From Actinoallomurus sp963823735 (GTDB lineage: Bacteria; Actinomycetota; Actinomycetes; Streptosporangiales; Streptosporangiaceae), in assembly GCA_963823735.1 (NCBI GenBank), contig CAWGMO010000010.1:620001-684000 (forward strand): a stretch of 64,000 nucleotides of DNA, in the 5' to 3' direction. Both the position numbers and the translations under genes were made by a program. The notes under the pieces were generated by a model. That model was not told the DNA's origin, did no database searches, and saw only the letters and a program-made list of their open reading frames with translations. Shown here one piece after another: positions 26,408-34,732 of the stretch (positions are counted from its first letter, which is position 1; each line of letters starts with the position of its first letter).

Positions 26408-27591
26408 GCGCCGAGCGCATCCGGGTGATGCGCGTCATCGCGCGGATGAACGTCGGCGGTCCCGCGCTGCAGGCGAGCGTGCTCATGCGCGGACTGGACC
26501 CCGAACGCTTCGACCAGCGCCTCTACACGGGGATCCTGGAGCCGGGCGAGGCCGACTACCTGGACCTGCGCGCGCCCGACGTCACGCCCCACCGGGTGCC
26601 GACGCTCGGGCGCTCGGTGCGCCCGTTCGACGACCTGCGCGCCGTCACGGCCCTGGCCGCCGAGATGCGGCGCTTCCGGCCGCACATCGTGCACACCCAC
26701 ACCGCCAAGGCCGGGCTCCTCGGGCGTACGGCCGCGGTGCTGGCGCGGGTGCCCGCCCGCGTGCACACCTACCACGGCCACCTGCTGTACGGGTACTTCT
26801 CGCCGGGTAAGACGCGGCTGGTGGTGGGCGCGGAGCGGATGTCGGCGCGCGTCTCCGACCGCCTCGTCGCCGTCGGCACCCGCGTACGCGACGACCTGGT
26901 CGCGGCGGGCGTCGGACGGGCCGGCCAGTACGTCGTGGTGCCGCCGGGGACCGCCCTCGGGCCGCTGCCCGACCGTGCCGCGGCGCGGCTGGCGCTCGGC
27001 GTTCCCGGCGACGAGCCCGTCGTCGCGTACGTCGGCCGGCTGACCCGGATCAAACGGCCGGACCGCCTCATCGCGGTCGCGCGCGAGCTTCGCCGGTCGG
27101 TCCCGGGCGTGCGGTTCGTGGTCTGCGGCGGCGGCGACGCGGCCCAGGAGATCGAGACGGCGGCGAAGGGGTTCGGCGGCGCGATGCGGCTGGTCGGCTG
27201 GCGCCCCGACGTCGAGACCGTGTACGCGGCGGCCGACCTGGTCCTTCTCACCTCCGACAACGAGGGCATGCCCGTCTCGCTGATCGAGGCCGGGCTCGCC
27301 GGGCTTCCCGTCGTCGCGACACGGGTCGGCAGCATCGGCGAGGTCGTCCGCGACGGCGTCACAGGCCTGCTCGCGCCGTGCGACGCCGACGAGCTGGCCC
27401 ACCGGGCCGCGCGGCTGCTGCTGGACGAGCCGCTGCGCCGTGAGATGGGCCACCGCGCGCACGCGTGGACGACCCGGCGTTTCGGCCCCGACCGCCTCGT
27501 GTCGGACGTGGCCGGGGTCTACGCGTCCATCGCCGAAGAACGCGGCTGGTGGCCGTCTCCCGAGATACGAGAGAAAGAGGAAGCCCGATGA
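26404..27591 (+). CDS. GT4-family glycosyltransferase
   Basis: The protein has 395 residues from a GTG overlapping the previous stop. The N-terminal VIARMNVGGPALQASVLM motif, VHTHTAKAGLLGR, and the C-terminal SDNEGMPVSLIEAGLAGLPV donor site define a GT-B, GT4 protein. The THTAKAG pattern is common in enzymes working on lipid-linked oligosaccharides with deoxy- or amino-sugar donors. It is the third glycosyltransferase of the locus, so the repeat unit probably holds at least four sugars counting the initiating one. Confidence 0.9.
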   Translation: MSAERIRVMRVIARMNVGGPALQASVLMRGLDPERFDQRLYTGILEPGEADYLDLRAPDVTPHRVPTLGRSVRPFDDLRAVTALAAEMRRFRPHIVHTHTAKAGLLGRTAAVLARVPARVHTYHGHLLYGYFSPGKTRLVVGAERMSARVSDRLVAVGTRVRDDLVAAGVGRAGQYVVVPPGTALGPLPDRAAARLALGVPGDEPVVAYVGRLTRIKRPDRLIAVARELRRSVPGVRFVVCGGGDAAQEIETAAKGFGGAMRLVGWRPDVETVYAAADLVLLTSDNEGMPVSLIEAGLAGLPVVATRVGSIGEVVRDGVTGLLAPCDADELAHRAARLLLDEPLRREMGHRAHAWTTRRFGPDRLVSDVAGVYASIAEERGWWPSPEIREKEEAR

Positions 27592-28538
27592 GAGTCCTCG
27601 TCACCGGCGGCGCCGGGTTCATCGGCGCCAATCTCTGCCGTGATCTGATGGCGCGTCCCGAGATCACCGAGGTCACCGCGCTCGACGACCTCAGCACGGG
27701 CCGCGCGGAGAACCTCGACGGCACCGGCGCGCGGCTGGTCGAGGGGACCATCCTGGACCCCGGCCTGCTCGCGGGCCTCGTCGACGGCGCCGACGCGGTC
27801 GTGCACCTGGCCGCGCGCCCGTCGGTCCCGCGGTCGATGGCCGACCCGGTGACCAGCCACGACGTCAACGCGACCGGTACGGTCCGCGTCCTGGAGGCAT
27901 GCCGGCGCCGCTCGGTGCACGTGGTGGTCGCCTCGTCGTCCTCGGTCTACGGGTCCACCGCCGACCTGCCGAAGCACGAGGACCTGCCCACGCGGCCGCT
28001 CAGCCCGTACGGCGCCAGCAAGCTCGCCGCCGAGGCGTACACGCTCGCGTACGGCGCCGGGTTCGGCCTGCCGGTGCTGACCTTCCGTTTCTTCAACGTG
28101 TACGGCCCGCTCCAGCCCGCGGGGCACGCGTACGCGGCGGTCGTGCCGGCGTTCATCGACGCGGCGCTGCGCGGCGATCCCGTCTTCATCCACGGTGACG
28201 GCTGCCAGACGCGCGACTTCACGTACGTGCGCACCGTGACCGGTGTGCTCGCCGACGCGGTGCTGCGCCGGGTGACGAACGACGAGGCGGTGAACCTGGC
28301 GTTCGGCACGCGGGTCTCGCTGCTGGAGCTCACGCGCCGGCTCGCCGCCGTGCTGCGGGAGCCGGTCGAGGTACGCCACGGGCCGGCGCGCGCCGGTGAC
28401 ATCCGCGACTCGCAGGCCGCGGACGAGCGGCTCCGCCGCCTGTTCCCCGGCGTCACGGCCGTTCCGCTGGACGCCGGGCTGGAGCAGACCGTCGCCTGGT
28501 TCCGCGCGCAGCCCGCGTACGCCGTCATGACCGCGTGA
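27588..28538 (+). CDS. NAD-dependent UDP-sugar epimerase (extended SDR)
   Basis: The protein has 316 residues. Its ATG has AAAGAGGAAG upstream and overlaps the previous stop (ATGA). It has TGGAGFIGAN, SSSSVYGSTADLP and the catalytic Y-x3-K in SPYGASKLAAE, then RFFNVYGPLQ; these are WbpP/GalE-type landmarks. It probably acts as a UDP-hexose or UDP-uronate 4-epimerase together with the dehydrogenase that follows. Confidence 0.87.
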   Translation: MRVLVTGGAGFIGANLCRDLMARPEITEVTALDDLSTGRAENLDGTGARLVEGTILDPGLLAGLVDGADAVVHLAARPSVPRSMADPVTSHDVNATGTVRVLEACRRRSVHVVVASSSSVYGSTADLPKHEDLPTRPLSPYGASKLAAEAYTLAYGAGFGLPVLTFRFFNVYGPLQPAGHAYAAVVPAFIDAALRGDPVFIHGDGCQTRDFTYVRTVTGVLADAVLRRVTNDEAVNLAFGTRVSLLELTRRLAAVLREPVEVRHGPARAGDIRDSQAADERLRRLFPGVTAVPLDAGLEQTVAWFRAQPAYAVMTA

Positions 28539-28559
28539 TCCGCACACTCTGGAGGCGTA

Positions 28560-29822
28560 GTGGAACGATCTTGGGACCTGGCCGTGGTGGGGCTCGGCTA
28601 TGTGGGGATGCCGATCGTCCGTGAGGCCGTACGCGACGGGCTGCGCGTCGTCGGCCTCGACGTGGACACCACGCTCGTGAACCTCCTCAACGCGGGGTTC
28701 TCCCACGTCGACGACGTCGGCGACGGTGACGTCGCGAACCTCCTCGCGCAGGACTTCCGCGCGACCACGGACCCGGGCGTCCTCGCCGCGGCCGACACCA
28801 TCGTCATCTGCGTCCCGACGCCGCTGGACCAGGACAAGCGCCCGGACCTCGACGCGGTGACCTCGGCCACGGCGATGGTCGCGGACCACCTGACGCCCGA
28901 CACCCTGGTCGTCCTGGAGTCGACCACCTGGCCCGGCACGACCGAGGAGGTCGTGCTGCCGCTGCTGGAGACGAGCGGGCTGACCGCCGGCACCGACTTC
29001 TTCCTCGCCTACTCCCCCGAGCGGATCGACCCGGGGAACCCGACGTACGGCATCCGCAACACTCCCAAGATCGTCGGTGGCCTGACCGACGCGTGCCTGT
29101 CCCGCGCGATGGCCTTCTACGGCAAGCTCGTGGAGGAGGTCGTGCCGGTGCGCGGCACCCGCGAGGCGGAGATGGCCAAGCTCCTGGAGAACACCTACCG
29201 GCAGGTCAACATCGCGCTCGTCAACGAGATCGCGATCCTCTGCGACGAGCTGGGGATCGACGTCTGGGACACCATCTCGGCGGCGTCGACCAAACCGTTC
29301 GGCTACCAGGCGTTCCGTCCGGGTCCGGGCGTCGGCGGGCACTGCATCCCGATCGACCCGAGCTACCTGTCGCACCGCGTACGGCGGCTCGGTCACCGGT
29401 TCCAGTTCGCCGAGCTGGCCCAGGAGATCAACGACCACATGCCCGCGTACGTCGCCGACCGCGCCATGCGCCTCCTGCACCGCAGCGGCCGATGCGCCAG
29501 CCACGCGAACGTCATGCTGCTCGGCGTCACGTACAAGCCCGACATCGCCGACGGCCGCGAGTCACCCGCCGAACCCCTCACCCGCCGCCTGCGCGCGGCC
29601 GGGGTGAACGTCGGCTACTTCGACCCGCTGATCACCGAGTGGACGGCCGACGGAGTGCCGGTGCCGCGCGCGGCCAAGCTGGAGGAGGCGCTGGAGGCCG
29701 ACCTGGTCATCCTGCTGCAGCCGCACCGCTTCTTCGACCTGTCCGTCATCGCCGCCCAGGCCTCGCTGGTCCTGGACACCCGTGGCGTCCTGGCGCCCTC
29801 GGAGACCGTCGAACGTCTCTGA
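28560..29822 (+). CDS. UDP-sugar 6-dehydrogenase (UDP-HexNAc/UDP-glucose dehydrogenase family)
   Basis: The protein has 420 residues from a GTG with GGAGG 5 nt upstream. The N-terminal VVGLGYVGMPI Rossmann motif, ESTTWPGTTEE, YSPERIDPGN and the catalytic GVGGHCIPIDP (Cys) are intact, and the C-terminal domain has GVTYKPDIADGRESP. The SPERIDPGN form is usual in the WbpA/WecC branch, which oxidises UDP-N-acetylhexosamines to uronates. It would supply a uronic acid, a possible substrate for the AsnB-like enzyme of the same locus. Confidence 0.9.
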   Translation: MERSWDLAVVGLGYVGMPIVREAVRDGLRVVGLDVDTTLVNLLNAGFSHVDDVGDGDVANLLAQDFRATTDPGVLAAADTIVICVPTPLDQDKRPDLDAVTSATAMVADHLTPDTLVVLESTTWPGTTEEVVLPLLETSGLTAGTDFFLAYSPERIDPGNPTYGIRNTPKIVGGLTDACLSRAMAFYGKLVEEVVPVRGTREAEMAKLLENTYRQVNIALVNEIAILCDELGIDVWDTISAASTKPFGYQAFRPGPGVGGHCIPIDPSYLSHRVRRLGHRFQFAELAQEINDHMPAYVADRAMRLLHRSGRCASHANVMLLGVTYKPDIADGRESPAEPLTRRLRAAGVNVGYFDPLITEWTADGVPVPRAAKLEEALEADLVILLQPHRFFDLSVIAAQASLVLDTRGVLAPSETVERL

Positions 29823-29825
29823 CCG

Positions 29826-30479
29826 CTACGCGGTGACGAAGCGGCTCTCCCAGGCCCAGGCGGCGATCTCGACGCGGTTCCGCAGGCCGAGCTTGGCCTG
29901 GACGCTGGCCAGGTGGCTCTTCACCGTGCTGAGGGAGATGAACAGCTCGGCGGCGATCTCCTGGTTCGTACGGCCACGCGCGATGAACCGGATGACCTCA
30001 CCCTCCCGCTCCGACAGCGGCACGGTGCGCACCGCCGGCGCCGGCGCCGTCCGCTCGGTGAGGCGCTGGAGCAGCCGCAGGGTGATCGACGGGGAGATCA
30101 GGGCGTCACCGGTGCTGGCGGCGCGCACCGCCTCGGCGAGCAGGACGGGTCCGGCGTTCTTCAGGACGAAACCGACCGCGCCGGCGCGCAGCGCCCCGTA
30201 GACGTACTCGTCCAGGTCGAACGTCGTGACGATGACCACGCGCATCGGGTCGGCGGCGCCGGGGCCGGCCAGCGCGCGCGTGACCTCGATGCCGTCGAGC
30301 CGTGGCATCCGGATGTCCACGAGGCACACGTCGGGGCGCAGCCGCCGGGCCAGGGTGACGGTCTCGGCCCCGTCCGCGGCCTCGCCGACCACGGTGATAT
30401 CGGGCTGGTCCTCCAGGATGAGGCGCAGCCCGCTCCGTACCATCGCCTGGTCGTCGGCGACCAGGACCCGGATCGTCAC
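29826..30479 (-). CDS. NarL/FixJ-type response regulator
   Basis: The protein has 217 residues from a GTG that overlaps the kinase stop. The receiver domain (1-120) has the acidic pair DD at 9-10, phospho-acceptor Asp in CLVDIRMPRLDG and the Lys of GFVLKNAG. The LuxR-type HTH (150-210) has LSEREGEVIRFIARGRTNQE. It is the partner of the adjacent histidine kinase and the likely regulator of the divergent ABC transporter genes. Confidence 0.93.
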   Translation of the reverse strand: MTIRVLVADDQAMVRSGLRLILEDQPDITVVGEAADGAETVTLARRLRPDVCLVDIRMPRLDGIEVTRALAGPGAADPMRVVIVTTFDLDEYVYGALRAGAVGFVLKNAGPVLLAEAVRAASTGDALISPSITLRLLQRLTERTAPAPAVRTVPLSEREGEVIRFIARGRTNQEIAAELFISLSTVKSHLASVQAKLGLRNRVEIAAWAWESRFVTA

Positions 30480-31612
30480 GTGCGGCCCGGCGCCGGCAGG
30501 GTGGCCCGTACCGACCAGCCGGTCCCGGCGGACGGACCGGCGCTGAGGGCCCCGCCGAGCGCCTCGACGCGCTCACGCATGCCGACGAGCCCGTACCCGC
30601 CGTTGAACGGGAACCGCGGCGTCACCCCCGAAGGCGCGTCGTCGGTGACCTGGACGGTGATGGCGCGCCGGTCGTGGGCGAGGCTCACGGTGACCTCGCG
30701 CGCGTCGGGCGCGTGCCGGGTGATGTTGGTGAGGGCCTCCTGCACCACCCGGTTGATGGTGGTCGTCACCTCCGGCGGCCACGCCGGGTCGGCGGGCCGT
30801 TCGGACAGGTGCAGCCGTACGGCCGGGACGCGCCCGGCGAAGCGCTCCACGAGGTCGGCGAGCCGCTCGGGGCCGGGCGTGACGCCGCCCGCGTCGTCGG
30901 CGTCGCGCAGCAGCCCGATGACCCGGCGCATCGAGTCGAGCGCCTCGGTCCCGGCGGACTCGATGCCTACGAGCGCCTCGTCGAGCGTCTCGGGCCGCCT
31001 GCGCGCGGCGATGCGGGCGGCCTGCGCCTGCACCACGATGCCGGTGATGTGGTGCGCGGCGGCGTCGTGCAGCTCACGGGCCAGGTCGAGGCGCTCGCCG
31101 CGGCGTACCGCCTCGATGGTCTCCTCGCGGCGGGCCCCGAGGACGCGCAGCCACAGACCGGCGCCGGCCGCGGCGCACCACCCCAGCCCGACGAGCCAAG
31201 TCGCCGCGAAGGTGCACGGCACGCCGTTCCTGATGAAGGGGAGGTACCTCTCCACGGAGCCGACCAGCACCGGCACCCCGCCGGCCACGACGAACGCCGC
31301 CGTACGCACCGGCAGCACGCGGACGGCGGAGCCGACGAGCACGAGGAGGGCGAGGAGCGCGACGCCGCCCGGCTGGCCGGGCAGGTGCCAGCGCCACGCG
31401 GCGGCCTCCGCGGCGGTCGTGACGGCGATGCCGGCGGCCGCCGCCCACACGCGGGAGTGCTCCCGCAGCAGCGCGGCCACGCACACGAGGGCACCGACGG
31501 CGAGGTCGAACCCCCAGTCTCCGTGGTAACCCGCCACGACGCGCGCCTCCGCGGCGAGCGCGACGGCGAACAGCGCGGCGAGCCCGGCGTCGGCGGCGCG
31601 GCGATCGTTCAT
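30476..31612 (-). CDS. Sensor histidine kinase, HisKA_3 (DesK/NarX-like) type
   Basis: The protein has 378 residues. Four to five membrane helices fill residues 8-160. The dimerisation/phosphoacceptor helix has ARELHDAAAHHITGI (His), and the ATP-binding domain has EALTNITRHAPDA and a G-box GGYGLVGMRERVEALGG. There is little extracytoplasmic sequence, so it probably senses the membrane state. It forms an operon with the response regulator, with its 3' end overlapping the regulator's start by 4 nt. Confidence 0.92.
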   Translation of the reverse strand: MNDRRAADAGLAALFAVALAAEARVVAGYHGDWGFDLAVGALVCVAALLREHSRVWAAAAGIAVTTAAEAAAWRWHLPGQPGGVALLALLVLVGSAVRVLPVRTAAFVVAGGVPVLVGSVERYLPFIRNGVPCTFAATWLVGLGWCAAAGAGLWLRVLGARREETIEAVRRGERLDLARELHDAAAHHITGIVVQAQAARIAARRRPETLDEALVGIESAGTEALDSMRRVIGLLRDADDAGGVTPGPERLADLVERFAGRVPAVRLHLSERPADPAWPPEVTTTINRVVQEALTNITRHAPDAREVTVSLAHDRRAITVQVTDDAPSGVTPRFPFNGGYGLVGMRERVEALGGALSAGPSAGTGWSVRATLPAPGRT

Positions 31613-31638
31613 GCTGCTCAGCGTACGGATACGGCGCG

Positions 31639-31727
31639 GGTGACGTAATGGCCGAAAGTACGACGCGAACCGTACTTCCGGCCGGTGCCGCCGTCCCCGC
31701 GTGGCCTCCAGAGTCTCTTACGTCACC
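31639..31727. promoter_or_regulatory. Nested inverted repeats between the kinase and the ABC genes
   Basis: An outer perfect 10-bp pair, GGTGACGTAA (31639-31648) and TTACGTCACC (31718-31727), encloses an inner 13-bp pair with one mismatch, GGCCGAAAGTACG (31650-31662) and CGTACTTCCGGCC (31671-31683). The right outer arm lies 11 nt before the ABC ATPase start and next to its GGAGG site, so it may affect translation as well as transcription. These are probable targets of the adjacent response regulator. Confidence 0.5.
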
Positions 31728-31738
31728 TAGGAGGATCC

Positions 31739-32587
31739 ATGACCACTGTTCTCCGGGCCGAGGGGCTCGGCAAGAGATACCGGCGGAACTGGGCGCTGTC
31801 GGACTGCGCCCTCGACGTGCCCGCCGGACGCGTCGTCGGGCTCGTCGGCCCCAACGGGGCGGGCAAGAGCACGCTGCTCGGCCTGGCCGCGGGCCTGCTG
31901 AGCCCGACGTCCGGCACGATCGAGGTGTGCGGCGGGCGCCCCGGCGGTCGTACGCAGGCGGCCAAGGTCGGCTTCGTCGCCCAGGACGCCCCGACGTACG
32001 CCCGGCTGACCGTCGCCGAGCACCTCAGGATGGGCGCACGGCTCAGCCCGGGATGGGACCCGTCGCTCGCGGAGGAGCGGATACGGCGGCTCGGCCTGCC
32101 GCCCGGCCAGCGGGCCGGGAGCCTGTCCGGCGGCCAGCGCGCCCAGCTCGCCCTCACGCTCGCCATCGCCAAACGCCCCAGGCTCCTGATCCTCGATGAG
32201 CCGGTCGCCGGCCTCGACCCGCTCGCCCGGCGGGAGTTCCTGCAGGACCTGGGCGCGGCCACCGCCGACCAGGACCTCAGCGTCGTACACTCCTCCCACC
32301 TGGTCTCCGACCTGGAACGTGTCTGCGACCACCTGATCGTGCTCGTCGCGTCGCAGGTACGCCTGGCGGGCCCGGTGCCCGCGCTCCTGGCCGACCACCT
32401 TCTGTTGCGGGGTCCGGCGTCTTCGGAGATCCCTTCCGTCTCCGTCGTGTCGGTACGGCGCGGGGACCGGGAGACCACGGTGCTGGCCCGTACGCCGGCG
32501 CCGGTTCCCCCTTCCTGGACCTCCTCGCCGGCGACCCTGGAGGACCTCGTCCTCGGGTACATGTCCGCTCCGGCGGTGACGGGATGA
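31739..32587 (+). CDS. ABC transporter ATP-binding protein
   Basis: The protein has 282 residues. Its ATG has TAGGAGG upstream. It has Walker A GPNGAGKST, Q-loop FVAQDAPTY, signature SLSGGQRAQLALTLA, Walker B LLILDEPVAGLD and H-switch VVHSSHL, like drug/antibiotic-resistance ABC-2 ATPases. Its stop overlaps the permease start (ATGA). Control by the divergent two-component system suggests a membrane-stress or peptide-antibiotic response. Confidence 0.92.
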   Translation: MTTVLRAEGLGKRYRRNWALSDCALDVPAGRVVGLVGPNGAGKSTLLGLAAGLLSPTSGTIEVCGGRPGGRTQAAKVGFVAQDAPTYARLTVAEHLRMGARLSPGWDPSLAEERIRRLGLPPGQRAGSLSGGQRAQLALTLAIAKRPRLLILDEPVAGLDPLARREFLQDLGAATADQDLSVVHSSHLVSDLERVCDHLIVLVASQVRLAGPVPALLADHLLLRGPASSEIPSVSVVSVRRGDRETTVLARTPAPVPPSWTSSPATLEDLVLGYMSAPAVTG

Positions 32588-33579
32588 CCTGGCTCACGTG
32601 GCGGCAGTTCCGCCTTCAGGCCGCGGTCGTCTTCGGCGCCGTACTCGCCTTCGCCGCCGTACTCGCGGTGACCGGCCCGCGGCTGGTCCACCTGCGCCGG
32701 GCCCACGGCCCTTCGTTCATCGACGACCTGAGCGGCGGATACAGCGCGCTGTACGCCGTGAGCGTCCTCGCGCTACTGCTCCTGCCGGCCCTGATCGGCA
32801 TGTTCTGGGGCGCCCCGCTGATCACCCGCGAACTCGACGCCGGAACCCACCGCCTGGCCTGGAGCCTGACCACCCGCACCCGCTGGCTGACCACCAAACT
32901 CCTCATGATCGGCCTGGCCGCGATGGCCGCGACGGGCCTGCTGAGCCTGGCCGTGAGCTGGTGGTCAAGCCCGATCGACGCGGCCGTGGCCACCCGCGAC
33001 GGCCGCCCGGGCCCGGGAGTGTTCGTCTTCCCCCGCCTGTCCCAGGAGATCTTCGACGCGAGGGGCATCACCCCACTGGGCTACGCGGCCTTCATGTTCG
33101 TAGCGGGCGTCCTGATCGGCGCGATCGCCCGCCGCACACTCCCGTCCATGGCCATCCTGCTGGTGGTGTTCACGGCCGTCCAGATCACGATGTCGATGTG
33201 GGTACGCCCGCACCTGATCGCCCCGGAACAGACGACAGAGACGATCACATCGTCGAACCTGACGTTCATCGGCATCAACGGCAACCTGACGGTGACCCTC
33301 GCCCGGCCGGGCGCATGGGTGACGTCCCAGCACACCATCCTGTCCGGCCACCCGGCCCACCCTCCGGCATGGGCCGTGGACTGCCCACCCGACCCCGACA
33401 AACCAGACAAACCCGGCTGCTTCTCCCGCCTGAGGGCCCTGGGCTACCGCCAACTGGTGTCGTACCAGCCCGCCGGCCGCTTCTGGGCGCTACAGACTTA
33501 CGAGACGGCGCTGTACCTGGCCGCGACCTTCCTTCTGTGCGGCCTGTGCACCTGGTGGATCCGCAACCGGCTGTCCTAA
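32584..33579 (+). CDS. ABC-2-type transporter permease
   Basis: The protein has 331 residues with six hydrophobic segments (about 15-30, 57-75, 105-125, 160-178, 185-205 and 305-325) and a long extracytoplasmic loop (about 210-300) containing two Cys (CPPDPDKPDKPGC). WLTWRQFRLQA at the start is common in actinomycete ABC-2 permeases. It works with the preceding ATPase; the substrate is unknown. Confidence 0.85.
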   Translation: MTWLTWRQFRLQAAVVFGAVLAFAAVLAVTGPRLVHLRRAHGPSFIDDLSGGYSALYAVSVLALLLLPALIGMFWGAPLITRELDAGTHRLAWSLTTRTRWLTTKLLMIGLAAMAATGLLSLAVSWWSSPIDAAVATRDGRPGPGVFVFPRLSQEIFDARGITPLGYAAFMFVAGVLIGAIARRTLPSMAILLVVFTAVQITMSMWVRPHLIAPEQTTETITSSNLTFIGINGNLTVTLARPGAWVTSQHTILSGHPAHPPAWAVDCPPDPDKPDKPGCFSRLRALGYRQLVSYQPAGRFWALQTYETALYLAATFLLCGLCTWWIRNRLS

Positions 33580-33646
33580 AGACCGTGCGTCCAGACACCG
33601 CCGGGGCACGACGGACAGGTTCGCCGGCCACCCGCACCTGACCGGC

Positions 33647-33691
33647 CTCAACGGGCCGGCCGCCGACGACCTCCCGGCCGAGCCCGTTGAG
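33647..33691. terminator. Long hairpin terminator after the ABC operon
   Basis: CTCAACGGGCCGGCCG pairs with CGGCCGAGCCCGTTGAG, 16 bp with a single A bulge and a 12-nt loop. It lies between the convergent permease and small secreted-protein genes. Confidence 0.7.
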
Positions 33692-33718
33692 ATGGTCCCC
33701 CATGGGGGGATTCTCGGC

Positions 33719-33991
33719 TCAGGCGCGCTTCCAGCGCCAGCGGCCGTTGGAGTACTTGACGCAGCGGTACCGCTTGCCGGTCTTGTACGCGTATCCGTAG
33801 TGGCTGTGCGCGGCGGCCGGGCAGTAGCTGCCCGGGGTCACGCACGTCCAGTGACTGGTCTTGGAGACCTTGTGGGCGTGGCAGCGGGCGATGCTCACCG
33901 ACGGCGCGGCGGACGCCGGTGCCTCCAGTGCGATCGCGCCGCCGGCCAGCATCGCGACACCGGCGACGGTGACGGCGAATTTCTTCAGCAT
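33719..33991 (-). CDS. Small secreted Cys-containing protein
   Basis: The protein has 90 residues. The signal peptide is clear (LKKFAVTVAGVAMLAGGAIA, cleavage near ASA-AP). The mature part (about 60 residues) is basic, with four Cys (in ARCHAH, HWTCV, SYCPA and YRCVKY) and aromatic-rich strands. The spacing suggests two disulfides. It ends in a WRWKRA tail. I do not recognise a family. Confidence 0.75.
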   Translation of the reverse strand: MLKKFAVTVAGVAMLAGGAIALEAPASAAPSVSIARCHAHKVSKTSHWTCVTPGSYCPAAAHSHYGYAYKTGKRYRCVKYSNGRWRWKRA

Positions 33992-34158
33992 TCGACTCCT
34001 CCGAAAAGCGGGGTGACATTTCGGTTCTATCGGTAATCACATGGCGACAAGGCGCAATGACCAGATAAGGACCGAACGTCAACCAATACGCTCATTCAGG
34101 AGTCATACGGTAAAAGGTTTCCTTTTGCCCGCCATTAATGAACGTAAGCACCGCTTGG

Positions 34159-34569
34159 TCAGGTCGGTTCGACCGTGCTGCGCGGCGCCGCCAAGGGGTC
34201 GTCCGTCAGGGACGCGCACGCCTCGGCCACGTCGGGGCGTACCGGGATCGTCGCCGTTAGGCCGGTGAGGGACGCGATTCTTCGGACCGGGCCGTTCTCC
34301 GCGACGGCGACGCGAATGGGGGTGCCCAGGCCGGAGGCGCGGCGGTGGGCGCGCATGATGGCGCGGACGCCGGCGCAGTCGCAGAAGCGGGTGGAGGTCA
34401 GGTCCAGGATCAGCGGGCCGGTTCCACGGTTGAGGAGGCGGAGCAGGCGTTCTCGGATCATGGACGCGTTGCGGACGTCGACCTCGGCCGGGAAGCGGAC
34501 CACCGTCCGTTCGGGGTCTCGGCTGACGGTCAGCGGAGATCGGATCACCGATCGCACGGGCAACCACAT
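34159..34569 (-). CDS. STAS-domain protein (anti-anti-sigma-like) with Cys at the phosphorylation position
   Basis: The protein has 136 residues. The STAS fold pattern is visible, FPAEVDVRNASMIRERLLRLL then LILDLTSTRFCDCAGVRAI. In classical SpoIIAA/RsbV proteins the second motif ends D-S-S-G or D-S-A-G, and the Ser is phosphorylated by an anti-sigma kinase; here the residue is Cys (codon TGC). Phosphorylation control as in RsbV is therefore unlikely. No anti-sigma kinase lies nearby. Confidence 0.8.
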   Translation of the reverse strand: MWLPVRSVIRSPLTVSRDPERTVVRFPAEVDVRNASMIRERLLRLLNRGTGPLILDLTSTRFCDCAGVRAIMRAHRRASGLGTPIRVAVAENGPVRRIASLTGLTATIPVRPDVAEACASLTDDPLAAPRSTVEPT

Positions 34570-34732
34570 CCTCTCGGTCCCGGCTCACAGAGGGCCGTGC
34601 TTGACCCGCCTGCCCGCGCGGTCACACGGGAGGACAGTTTACAGGGTGCAACAGTTGCCGCGCGACAGTCAAGCCGAAGCGCCATGAGGGCATACCGGGA
34701 ACACCCCACGTCGTCCGGCCGCGCGCGGGCGG

